Made by a program: the position numbers and the translations under genes
The notes under the pieces: model-generated
Told to the model about the DNA's origin: nothing
Seen by the model: the letters and a program-made list of their open reading frames with translations, nothing else
Databases searched by the model: none
Part shown: piece after piece, positions 9,201 to 15,418 of the stretch
Layout: each line of letters opens with the position of its first letter
Position numbering within the stretch: position 1 is the first letter of the stretch
DNA from: JAFGJQ01 sp964586145
GTDB taxonomy: Bacteria; Planctomycetota; Phycisphaerae; UBA1845
NCBI GenBank assembly: GCA_964586145.1
Contig: CAZPHH010000066.1
Span: 1 to 28,200, forward strand
DNA length: 28,200 bases
Reading direction: 5' to 3'

Positions 9201-9426
9201 CCTCAAACTGCAACGGGATCGGCAGCAGGTCCTTCCGATCCGTCAGCAGGGGTTCGATGTCCTCCGCCGTGAATCGGGCGGTGAAGGTGGGCGCGGCGGG
9301 CGCCGCGGCCGCCGGCGGACAGGGGACCTGAATGGTCACGTTCTTGGACGTCTCGGGGGCCGCGGCGGCAGGTTCCGCCTGCGCGAGGCCGGTCAGCAGT
9401 AAGCCTGTCAGCAGAAATGCGTTCAT
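6262..9426 (-). CDS. Large exported protein of unknown function (1054 residues)
   Basis: The start at 9426 is chosen because it begins a clean signal peptide (MNAFLLTGLLLTGLAQA, cleavage after AQA) and has AGGAG 11 bases upstream; the frame stays open further upstream without such signals. A short Ala/Pro-rich stretch follows, then a long mixed alpha/beta region. It has no transmembrane helix after the signal, few cysteines (about four), and no motif I can tie to a named family. Segments such as LRQFWERIERNLIVHKIL and LTAIANRELSITNANAITAG read like ordered globular protein. A Ser/Thr/Asn-rich stretch (SSFFTKSATNTQDTSSLTG, roughly residue 690) may be a flexible linker. It is probably a soluble periplasmic or secreted protein. 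The microprotein gene at 9628-9738 lies just upstream on the same strand, with a perfect hairpin between them. Confidence 0.8.
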   Translation of the reverse strand: MNAFLLTGLLLTGLAQAEPAAAAPETSKNVTIQVPCPPAAAAPAAPTFTARFTAEDIEPLLTDRKDLLPIPLQFEANRTACLEALKRVSMGAVVDALMPMLAREYADRFAPDRDLLIAPVPAEKQVRTEDPLLPGGVFTGPADEVVGFLLHGIRQDEYVRVAIRTMQTARQLLESGDPGVDRTAADYYPQIAARQVAALKDGQAMREAVRRQFGEALGVYNEQGELDETQAKWVKESRRFSYVVRDGQFIGRLKPLVDEINHSAELAGFVAPEFPVDRPGIHFDGDLNDVEILLPSDYVKAFLDQADVLERRMAEESMISVEVVRLTDRDIQNGAVASRLSASFRGVHDPSYEFNERSVIRQVGINALTAIANRELSITNANAITAGLIPAGTPAVQLPDYVLPSVIRPREVTTIGSSFAIGADNVFFDGREQSFGFSYIGPDGIEHVLSFDVVDSLRQFWERIERNLIVHKILKTQSKEKFTVPVGPETKTFEGIAALISQQNQNLVVATGTGALSELSATAGTWLVIKDFEITPIPGSSTALSDEERQTIRDRVILTMLLRDPTVPVIVKTGLVELEDRGALSARLTDLLDELEGRPLRPGRDERSFGALFRSRYDDTREVATIEKKERNSKISMTFYSSQGTIQSSLGITALGDQNDLTSFTTQLSPNRVTPISSFFTKSATNTQDTSSLTGLARGENDVDEKSMTHLVIRARFPDDERERQDREEGRFLGYFQLPMGKDPLSSVNLPFLSSSEHPLERLAQIRPGMLFPSLDRTRIRQPALLLNPNRIVGDVPREVWEACTSRFLFNMRIIADAPTNDLVSVAAHRQRFAVEVRSLLEYDEDLFDAPNIALRNMDHWNNPYRIVTALNNSAERFAYNRLITLIDDLGEALVDQDFIDDRLAVAEPDFWGKHRLRPLDADEVRDLRRDVAAHYLRIEEVYGDAFLEAIAIVLGLNTYQTFSHKEATAGPFHGYERLAVFDRTGQSYIPAVQVAQAHEDFCLLRRGGHRGRLFQPSLEFVEHMPKGFRPFVIVGRQIIEHRQAVTAKQPDTY

Positions 9427-9497
9427 GGTAGGAATCGCTCCTTGTGAAAACGAGGCAGGCACGACGCAGGGCCACCGCTTCACCCCGCTGTGCAACG

Positions 9498-9518
9498 GAA
9501 CGTCTGAGCCAGACGTTC
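9498..9518. promoter_or_regulatory. Perfect 9-bp hairpin between the microprotein and the large exported protein genes
   Basis: GAACGTCTG, a three-base loop, then CAGACGTTC form an uninterrupted 9-bp stem. It lies 72 bases before the large exported gene and 109 bases after the microprotein stop, both on the minus strand. No T-run follows on either strand, so it does not look like a simple intrinsic terminator. An RNA-processing or stability element, or a protein-binding site, is possible. Confidence 0.5.
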
Positions 9519-9627
9519 GATCTCACGCCACCGATGGTGGCCGTTCGGGCTTGCTTCCAGGCGCATGGGCCCGTGCGCCACCCGTGCGCAGCCGGCGTGC
9601 GGGCCGGGCGCCGGACGAGGCACCGCC

Positions 9628-9738
9628 CTAGAAGCCGCCGCCCAGGTTCCTCATCGAATCGATCAGGAACGAAAAGATCCCCGGCAACGCCAGCAACGCG
9701 ACGGCCAGGTACGACAGCAAATCCAGAAACACAAACAC
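9628..9738 (-). CDS. Putative 36-residue single-pass membrane microprotein
   Basis: The frame starts at a GTG (9738) with AGGAAGGA upstream, the core AAGGA being 8 bases away. It encodes MFVFLDLLSYLAVALLALPG, then IFSFLIDSMRNLGGGF and a stop. One continuous hydrophobic stretch (about residues 2-26) would cross the membrane, leaving a short charged and glycine-rich tail. The same frame is open further upstream, but that part is Pro/Arg-rich and unlike a protein start. A TATAGT box (9856-9851, minus strand) could be a -10, although its -35 is poor. It precedes the 1054-residue exported protein gene on the same strand by about 200 bases. Proposed from its ribosome-binding site and composition only; no family recognised. 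Confidence 0.45.
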   Translation of the reverse strand: MFVFLDLLSYLAVALLALPGIFSFLIDSMRNLGGGF

Positions 9739-9739
9739 A

Positions 9740-10030
9740 GAGTCGGTCCTTCCTGAAAGCCATCCACACGAACCCGGGCGATCGTTTGTTGTGTGGACCG
9801 GTTTGGACAGCGATACCCCTGAATCCGCGCTGGCCCGGGCCTGGAATCCCACTATAAGGAGAACCGGCCGCCGTGGGTAATGAAATTCCCCCGCGACTTT
9901 CCGCGGCTGGGTTCCGGAGGAAGCCCGCAGCCCTGGAGTGCATGCGACACGTACGCGGCTCATACCATCTGGCGAATAAGGAGGAGGCCGGTTGATTGGC
10001 GGTTCACGGCCCGACGGGGTGCGCACCGGC
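9740..10030. other. Intergenic region with a possible 40-residue ORF
   Basis: No confident gene. A plus-strand frame at 9873-9995 would encode 40 residues (GTG start, AAGGAG 11 bases upstream, beginning MGNEIPPRLSAAGFRRKPA). Its TGA overlaps a TTG at 9992 that has a strong AAGGAGGAGG just before it, but the frame from that TTG runs out of register into the peroxiredoxin gene. These are low-confidence leads; chance is a fair explanation in a short window. Confidence 0.2.
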
Positions 10031-10059
10031 TGGTCATTGCTCAGCGGCATCGCTACACT
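10031..10059 (+). promoter_or_regulatory. Possible promoter of the bcp-icd gene pair
   Basis: TGGTCA (10031-10036) and TACACT (10054-10059) each match 4 of 6 consensus positions, with a 17-base spacer. The leader to the bcp ATG would be about 35 bases. A weak but well-placed match. Confidence 0.35.
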
Positions 10060-10100
10060 GATTGGGTGGGGGAAATTTGAGGCCAACGGGGAGCATGTCT

Positions 10101-10565
10101 ATGGCAACCGTGGCGGAAGGCAAGGCGGCGCCGGCGTTTACGTTGCCGGCCAGCGATGGAACGGAAGTGTCACTGAAAGACTTCACGGGCAAACAGCAGG
10201 TTGTGCTGTACTTCTACCCGAAGGACAACACGCCCGGCTGCACGCGAGAGGCCTGTGAATTCCGGAATCAGGCCGCCGCGATGGAGAAGAAAGGTGCGGT
10301 CGTGCTTGGGGTCAGCCGCGACAGCCTGGCCTCGCACGACCAATTTGCTCAGAAATTCAAACTGCCGTTTCTGCTGCTCAGCGATGAGGACGGGGCCGTC
10401 TGCGAGAAATACGACGTGATCCGCGAGAAGAACCTCAACGGGAAGGTTGTTCGGGGGATCGAACGCAGCACCTTCGTCATCGACCGCGACGGCAAGGTCA
10501 GGAAGGTCTTCCGCCAGGTCAAAGTGGACGGACACGTTGACGAACTGCTCGCGGCGCTGGACTGA
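10101..10565 (+). CDS. bcp: Thiol peroxidase, BCP/PrxQ-type peroxiredoxin
   Basis: 154 residues, the normal length. It reduces hydrogen peroxide and organic peroxides with electrons from thioredoxin in the cytoplasm. The motif YFYPKDNTPGCTREACEFRN carries the peroxidatic Cys and, five residues on (C-x4-C), the resolving Cys typical of the atypical two-Cys BCP enzymes. GVSRDSLASH and the C-terminal RSTFVIDRDGKVRKVF are also family segments. ATG 10101 is chosen because GGGGAG lies 7 bases upstream; the in-frame ATG at 10095 is too close to that site. The next gene starts 36 bases after the stop on the same strand, so co-transcription is likely. Confidence 0.95.
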   Translation: MATVAEGKAAPAFTLPASDGTEVSLKDFTGKQQVVLYFYPKDNTPGCTREACEFRNQAAAMEKKGAVVLGVSRDSLASHDQFAQKFKLPFLLLSDEDGAVCEKYDVIREKNLNGKVVRGIERSTFVIDRDGKVRKVFRQVKVDGHVDELLAALD

Positions 10566-10601
10566 GGCCCGGGGGTTGCCCGCGTTTCTGCGGAGTGGTT
10601 T

Positions 10602-11609
10602 ATGACGCATACGATCTGCATGATCCCCGGGGACGGCATCGGGCCGGAGGTTTCGCAGGCGACGCGGCAGGTGCTGGACGCCTCCGGGGCGAGAATTGAA
10701 TGGATCACGCTGCCGGCGGGCGCGGCGGCGGCGGACGTGCATGGCGACGTGCTGCCCGCGCGGACCCTGGGGGCCATCCGTGAGCATCAGGTGGCCATCA
10801 AGGGGCCGATCACCACGCCCATCGGCAAGGGGTTTGCCAGCGTCAACGTGCAGCTCCGCAAGGCCCTGAACCTGTACGCGGCCGTGCGGCCCGTGCGCTC
10901 CATGCCGGGCATAAAAACGCGATACGAAGACGTGGAGATCGTGGTCATCCGCGAGAATTCCGAGGGCCTGTACTCCGGCCTGGAAAACGAGATCGTGCCC
11001 GGCGTCGTGGAGAGCCTCAAGATCGCCACCCGCACCGGCTGCGAGCGGATCGCCCGCTTCGCCTTCGACTACGCCCGGAAGCGGCATCGAAAACGGGTCA
11101 CGGTCTTCCACAAGGCCAACATCATGAAAATGTCCGACGGGCTGTTCATCGAATGCGCCCGAAAGGTGCATAAGGAAACGGCCGCGGACATCGCCTACGA
11201 CGAGTTCATCATCGACAACGGCTGCATGCAGCTTGTAACCGATCCGACCCGCTTCGACATGCTGCTGCTGGAGAATTTCTACGGCGACGTGATCAGCGAC
11301 CTGTGCGCCGGGCTGGTCGGCGGCCTGGGCGTCGTGCCGGGCGCCAACTTCGGCGACGACACCGCGGTGTTCGAGGCCGTCCACGGCTCCGCGCCGGACA
11401 TCGCCGGCAAGGACGTCGCCAACCCGCTGGCCTTGATCATGAGCGGCGTCATGATGCTCAACCACATCGGCGAACCGGCCGCGGCCGACCGCATCAAGGC
11501 GGCCTACAACGCCGTGCTGCAGGAGGGCAACCTGGCCGAGCGGACCCGCGACATCGGCGGGACGGCCGGCACCCGCCAGTTTACCGAGGCCCTGCTCCGC
11601 CGCATGTAA
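10602..11609 (+). CDS. icd: NAD(P)-dependent isocitrate dehydrogenase, short (IDH3-like) type
   Basis: 335 residues of the isocitrate/isopropylmalate dehydrogenase family, catalysing oxidative decarboxylation of isocitrate to 2-oxoglutarate. IPGDGIGPEV opens the fold. TTPIGKGFASVNVQLRKALN contains the Ser-x-Asn-x-x-Leu-Arg substrate segment, which points to isocitrate rather than isopropylmalate, and YAAVRPVRSMPG follows. ENFYGDVISDLCAGLVGGLG includes the metal-binding Asp, and HGSAPDIAGKDVANP is the cofactor loop, closer to NAD-dependent IDH3 forms. A homoisocitrate dehydrogenase is a less likely alternative. GGAG precedes the ATG by about 8 bases. It lies 36 bases after bcp and 161 bases before argF. 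Confidence 0.88.
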   Translation: MTHTICMIPGDGIGPEVSQATRQVLDASGARIEWITLPAGAAAADVHGDVLPARTLGAIREHQVAIKGPITTPIGKGFASVNVQLRKALNLYAAVRPVRSMPGIKTRYEDVEIVVIRENSEGLYSGLENEIVPGVVESLKIATRTGCERIARFAFDYARKRHRKRVTVFHKANIMKMSDGLFIECARKVHKETAADIAYDEFIIDNGCMQLVTDPTRFDMLLLENFYGDVISDLCAGLVGGLGVVPGANFGDDTAVFEAVHGSAPDIAGKDVANPLALIMSGVMMLNHIGEPAAADRIKAAYNAVLQEGNLAERTRDIGGTAGTRQFTEALLRRM

Positions 11610-11770
11610 CGGCGGATCATGCATCTTTATGCGACAGAATTCGCACGGCTGCGCGTTGCCGCGTCCGGCCGGCGGCGATACCATTTCGCCCCCGGGGCAG
11701 GCGGGGCGGGCTTACCCTGCTCGTCACCGGCCGAAGGAAGTCGGATCGCTTGGATTTGGGAGTTCTTGTC

Positions 11771-12709
11771 ATGGCCGTCAATCTCAGCGGGCGCAGTTTC
11801 GTCAACATGAAAGACCTGAGCACGGAGGAAATCTGGGAGGTCCTCAAGACCGCCGATGCTCTCAAGTTGGAGCGGTTTCGGGGGCAGCCGCATCCGCTGC
11901 TGGCCGGCAAGACGCTGGCCATGATCTTCCAGAAGCCCTCGCTGCGGACCCGCGTCTCGTTCGAGGCGGGCATGACGCAGCTTGGCGGGCACGCGATCTA
12001 TTTGGCCCCGTCGGACATCAAGCTCGGCGAGCGCGAAACGACGGAGGACATTGCGCAGGTGCTCTCCCGGTTCGCCGATCTGATCATGGCTCGCACCTTC
12101 GGGCACGACATCGTGGAGGACCTGGCGCGCTACGCGACCTGTCCGGTGATCAACGGGCTGAGCGAGCGCGAGCATCCCTGCCAGATTCTTGCGGACATGC
12201 AGACCATCTGGGAGAAGCGAGGCCGCCTGGAGGGCCTGACGTGGGTGTACGTCGGCGACGGCAACAACGTGGCCCATTCCATCATGTACGGCGGCGCGCT
12301 GATGGGCATGCACGTGCGCATCGCCACGCCGCCCGGCTTTGAGCCCAACGGCGAGATCACCGCTGACTCGTTGGCCATTGCCAAGACCAAGGGCGGCTCA
12401 GTCACCGTCGGCAATGACCCGCTCGCCCTGTCGAAGGATGCCGACGTGCTCTACACCGACGTGTGGGCCAGCATGGGCCAGGAGGCGGAGGCCCAGAGCC
12501 GGCGCGGCAAATTCCAGGGCTTCCAGATCAACATGAAGCTGGTCAAAGCGGCCCGGCCGGACGTGGTGATTCTGCACTGCCTGCCCGCGCACTACGGCGA
12601 GGAGATCGACTACGAGGCCTCCCGGCTGCCCAACTCGGCTATTTTCGACCAGGCGGAGAACCGCCTGCACGCCCAGAAGGCTCTTATGGTGCTGCTGGCT
12701 CGCCATTGA
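11771..12709 (+). CDS. argF: Ornithine carbamoyltransferase
   Basis: 312 residues, the normal length. It transfers the carbamoyl group from carbamoyl phosphate to ornithine, giving citrulline, in arginine synthesis. Seen are FQKPSLRTRVSFE (carbamoyl-phosphate loop, S-x-RTR), REHPCQILADM (HPCQ), DVWASMGQE (ornithine-binding D-x-x-x-SMG) and ILHCLPAHYGEE (catalytic HCLP). The SMG loop separates it from aspartate carbamoyltransferase. The start at 11771 is supported by GGGAG 8 bases upstream; the frame is open for a long way before it, but that part overlaps icd in another register. No other arginine genes lie next to it. It converges with the deacetylase gene (39 bases between stops). Confidence 0.95.
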   Translation: MAVNLSGRSFVNMKDLSTEEIWEVLKTADALKLERFRGQPHPLLAGKTLAMIFQKPSLRTRVSFEAGMTQLGGHAIYLAPSDIKLGERETTEDIAQVLSRFADLIMARTFGHDIVEDLARYATCPVINGLSEREHPCQILADMQTIWEKRGRLEGLTWVYVGDGNNVAHSIMYGGALMGMHVRIATPPGFEPNGEITADSLAIAKTKGGSVTVGNDPLALSKDADVLYTDVWASMGQEAEAQSRRGKFQGFQINMKLVKAARPDVVILHCLPAHYGEEIDYEASRLPNSAIFDQAENRLHAQKALMVLLARH

Positions 12710-12747
12710 GGCGAAGGGGTGTCCAGCGAGAACACGGTGAAGTCTCT

Positions 12748-13707
12748 TTACATCTTCGGCTTCGTGACCGGTTCCGCGGCCGGTTGCGTGGTCTGCTGGT
12801 AGGGTTCGGCCACCCAGGGCCGGCTCATGCGGTCCAGGCCCATGGCACGCAGCTCTTTGTAGCCGATGAGCTGCAGGCCGCGTTTTTCAATGGCGGCCTT
12901 GAAGGCGGGGCTGCACAGCATGTCCGTTTCGCCCTGGCGATGGGCGGCCATGTTCTCCAGCCCGCCGGGGTTCAGGTCCGTCATGGCGGCCAGTTCGGGC
13001 GTGTTCAGCCCGGGATGCACGACGAACAGGTACAGCCTGGGCTCCGTCATCTCGTCGACGATCCGAATGCCTTCGGCCAGTTTGTCCCGCGGTGCGGCGC
13101 GATACACACTCGGCGCGTAGGTCTCGCCGAAATACTGGGAGATTCCGAGCTTGAACTCCGCCGCCAGCCGCTCGACCACCTGCTGGAGTTCCGGCGTGGA
13201 CATGGCCGTCCCCATGTGATAGTCGACGTAGGACACGGGCAGCCCCTTATCCAGGGCTCGCTGGATCTGGGCCCGGAGTTCCTTCTCCACTTCCTCCGTT
13301 CTGGGATTGTGCGCGAAAAACGTGGCGCGTGACGGGAAGAACCGGCCGTACTCGTCCACCAGCGACGGCACCTCGCTGTACGGCAGCACCGGACCCCAGC
13401 GATACTCACGCCACTCCGCGTTCAGCGTCAGATGCACGCCGACGCTGACTTCCGGGTGCCGGCGGAGAATTTCCACGGCCTCATCCAGCCACGGCGTGTT
13501 CACGATCACCGAGATCGATGTACACACCCCTTCTTTGAGCACGCGCTGCGCTGCCTGGTTGGCGGCATGGCAGAAGCCCACGTCATCCATGCGGATGATG
13601 AGGTGCGGTGCATTGGCAGCATCGGGGGTCGCCTGGGCCGCCGGGGCGGCGAGGGCGCAGATGCCCGCCAGGACTCCGGAAAGCACACACAAAAAGGTCC
13701 ACGTCAT
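12748..13707 (-). CDS. Exported YdjC/ChbG-type carbohydrate deacetylase
   Basis: 319 residues. A signal peptide (MTWTFLCVLSGVLAGICALA, cleavage probably after PAAQA) is followed by a YdjC/ChbG/HpnK-fold domain. The metal and catalytic segments are visible: IIRMDDVGFCHAANQA (the DD pair and His), VGVHLTLNAEW (H-L-T), YVDYHMGT, and LFVVHPGLN near the C-terminus. Family members remove acetyl groups from chitooligosaccharides or similar sugars; the actual substrate here is unknown. Most ChbG proteins are cytoplasmic, so the signal peptide suggests action on extracellular or periplasmic glycans, which fits the carbohydrate-linked LamG protein nearby. GGGAG lies 8 bases before the ATG, which fixes the start. 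The C-terminus ends in a Thr/Pro/Lys-rich tail. Confidence 0.88.
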   Translation of the reverse strand: MTWTFLCVLSGVLAGICALAAPAAQATPDAANAPHLIIRMDDVGFCHAANQAAQRVLKEGVCTSISVIVNTPWLDEAVEILRRHPEVSVGVHLTLNAEWREYRWGPVLPYSEVPSLVDEYGRFFPSRATFFAHNPRTEEVEKELRAQIQRALDKGLPVSYVDYHMGTAMSTPELQQVVERLAAEFKLGISQYFGETYAPSVYRAAPRDKLAEGIRIVDEMTEPRLYLFVVHPGLNTPELAAMTDLNPGGLENMAAHRQGETDMLCSPAFKAAIEKRGLQLIGYKELRAMGLDRMSRPWVAEPYQQTTQPAAEPVTKPKM

Positions 13708-13743
13708 GATCCAATCTCCCTTCACGTGCCGACACGCGCCACC

Positions 13744-13772
13744 AATATCTACCCGGTGCCGCGTCGAGGCAA
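13744..13772 (-). promoter_or_regulatory. Possible promoter of the deacetylase gene
   Basis: On the minus strand TTGCCT (13772-13767) and GATATT (13749-13744) are 17 bases apart, giving a leader of about 30 bases before the ATG at 13707. Each box matches 4 of 6 consensus positions. Confidence 0.4.
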
Positions 13773-13871
13773 GGGGTCGGCCCGCTTGGGCTGTCCCGGT
13801 GCAATCGGGATACTCATCGGCTCGAACTGCGTCACGGCGCCGGCGTTTTCGATGTAGGACCGTCCTCTTCT

Positions 13872-13946
13872 GTGGGATCGGCTTGTTGTGGGACCGGCTT
13901 GTCTTTGTGGGACCGGGTTGTTGTGGGACCGGCTTTCCAGCCGGTC
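13872..13946 (+). repeat. GTGGGACCGGCT hairpin array, copy A
   Basis: Three degenerate units beginning GTGGGA(T/C)CGG (13872, 13888, 13907) are followed by a full unit ending in the perfect hairpin GACCGGCT-TTCC-AGCCGGTC (13927-13946, 8-bp stem, 4-base loop). The array lies between the divergent deacetylase and lipoprotein genes. The same element occurs at 19290-19349 and twice at the right edge, so it is a dispersed, REP-like family. Confidence 0.88.
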
Positions 13947-14006
13947 GGGTACCTATCGAACTGCGTCGGCGCGTGTCTGCCACAGCAGGTGGGCTGTGCG
14001 CGGGCG

Positions 14007-14034
14007 TTGCCGGACGGCGCGGGACCGGTATGCT
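14007..14034 (+). promoter_or_regulatory. Possible promoter of the lipoprotein gene at 14069
   Basis: TTGCCG (14007-14012) and TATGCT (14029-14034) with a 16-base spacer stand before a GGTGGAGG ribosome-binding site at 14053-14060. Both hexamers match 4 of 6 consensus positions. Confidence 0.45.
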
Positions 14035-14068
14035 CTGGCGCGAGTGAATCCAGGTGGAGGACACGTCC

Positions 14069-15193
14069 ATGAAACACTCTTGTTTGCGGGTGCGCGGTGC
14101 GGCTGGTGTGGTGTGTGCCTTGGCCGCCTGCATGATGTCGGGTGGGTGCGCGGAGCCGTACAAGAACATCGTCCGGCCCGTGCCCAAGATGTCGCTCCTG
14201 TCGCCGGAACTGGAGAACCTCAGCGACTTCAAGGTTGAGACCTACCTGACGGCGGATGCCCGGCCCGTGTTTCCCACCACCCTGGCCGTCGCCAAGATGG
14301 GGTCATCCGAACGCCGGTACTATCGCTCCGCCGAGGACCGGAAGAACGACCCGGTGGAGATGCTCCGCGGCGTCGAGGCGGAGGGCTGGCGAAGCCTGCC
14401 CGGCGATCTGCGGGCGGGCGGCACGCGGGTTCTGGAGCAGGTCCAGTTGGTCAGTCCGCTGGTTGCGCCGACGCCGGTGACCCTCAAGGGCCTGCGGGAT
14501 GCAGCCGCCCTGCTGCACGCTCCGTTGCTGTTTGTCTACGTGCAGGACGACCAGTCCAGCGAGGGCTACAACGACGCGGCCATGGCATACTGGACACTTG
14601 TCGGGCTGTTCGTCGTGCCCGGCCACACCGTGGGCCACTACACGGTCTGCCAGGGCGTGCTGGTCGATACGCGCAGCGGTTTCATCCTGGCCACGGCCGA
14701 GGGCGAGGCCCTGCGCGAGGAGAACGTCCTGCCCGGCGCCGTGGAAATCGCCTCCGACCGCGTGCGGCGCGAGGCCCAGGTCGCGGCCGTGGTTGACCTG
14801 CAGACGAAGTTCCGCGAAACGCTCGTCCAGTTGGCCGTCACCCGCGGCGTTTTCCGCGACGCCGCTCCGCAAACGCACCGCCCCATCCCAACGTGCCGCC
14901 CGACACACAGCCGTGATGGCCGGGGTGCGAAGAGTCTGGACGCCCGTCGTGCAGCGTGCCTGCTGCCCGACACGGCGAGGCGAAGCATGGGTCGGCTTCA
15001 GCCGACCGGTCAGTGCCCCCAACCTTCAGATGGGGGTAGCCGGACCCTTTTTTCATTCTTGTTTCGTTATTCTCCAGCGTCCGAGCCGGCCCCGGGTTCC
15101 GCGACTGGAAGACGGCAGCGAGGGGAACAAGACACGCGGCCGCTGCGCGCGTTCGTACCGGACGGGATGATCGGGGAACGATTCGGTGCCTGA
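14069..15193 (+). CDS. Lipoprotein of unknown function with a repeat-derived C-terminal tail
   Basis: 374 residues from ATG 14069, with GGTGGAGG 8 bases upstream. The N-terminus is a lipoprotein signal ending MMSGGC. Residues to about 265 look like a genuine domain: YKNIVRPVPKMSLLSPELEN, then LLHAPLLFVYVQDDQSSEGY, a hydrophobic WTLVGLFVVPGHTVGHYTV and a C-terminal helical part VVDLQTKFRETLVQLAV. This resembles small envelope lipoproteins with a conserved Tyr/Val strand core, but I cannot name the family. From about residue 280 the frame crosses repeat DNA (hairpins at 14990-15007 and 15016-15036) and becomes Arg/Pro/Ser-rich. This tail is probably not a natural part of the protein and arose by loss of a stop. 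Confidence 0.72.
   Translation: MKHSCLRVRGAAGVVCALAACMMSGGCAEPYKNIVRPVPKMSLLSPELENLSDFKVETYLTADARPVFPTTLAVAKMGSSERRYYRSAEDRKNDPVEMLRGVEAEGWRSLPGDLRAGGTRVLEQVQLVSPLVAPTPVTLKGLRDAAALLHAPLLFVYVQDDQSSEGYNDAAMAYWTLVGLFVVPGHTVGHYTVCQGVLVDTRSGFILATAEGEALREENVLPGAVEIASDRVRREAQVAAVVDLQTKFRETLVQLAVTRGVFRDAAPQTHRPIPTCRPTHSRDGRGAKSLDARRAACLLPDTARRSMGRLQPTGQCPQPSDGGSRTLFSFLFRYSPASEPAPGSATGRRQRGEQDTRPLRAFVPDGMIGERFGA
14913..15036 (+). repeat. Repeat element with two hairpins inside the lipoprotein frame
   Basis: A perfect hairpin GGTCGGCT-TC-AGCCGACC (14990-15007) is followed by a CCCCCA/TGGGGG stem (15016-15036) and a short T-run at 15048-15053. The layout looks like an intergenic repeat followed by a weak terminator, yet it sits inside an open frame. 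The left boundary is approximate. No second copy is present in this window, so the family status is inference from its structure. Confidence 0.5.
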
Positions 15194-15418
15194 CAGACGG
15201 CCCTCGCGATCGCTGTGGATCCGGGTTAGGCATCTTGCCGCTACAGGCGTCAATCTTTGCCCACATTCTCATTCCCTGAACCCGAACAGGCCGAACAGGG
15301 GTAGGCGCATGGGGGTGGTGGTGTGTTACAATCGGACACTTGGCACGGCAGCGCAACCGGGCCAATTCGTCGCGGGAACTAACGTCAGATCACGGAGACC
15401 GGAAAGGAGTCGAGGACC

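Noticed and set aside
6622..9402. A long open frame on the plus strand opposite the large exported protein gene
   Set aside because: It is Arg/His/Gly-rich, lacks a ribosome-binding site and mirrors the codon pattern of the true minus-strand gene, as often happens in GC-rich DNA.
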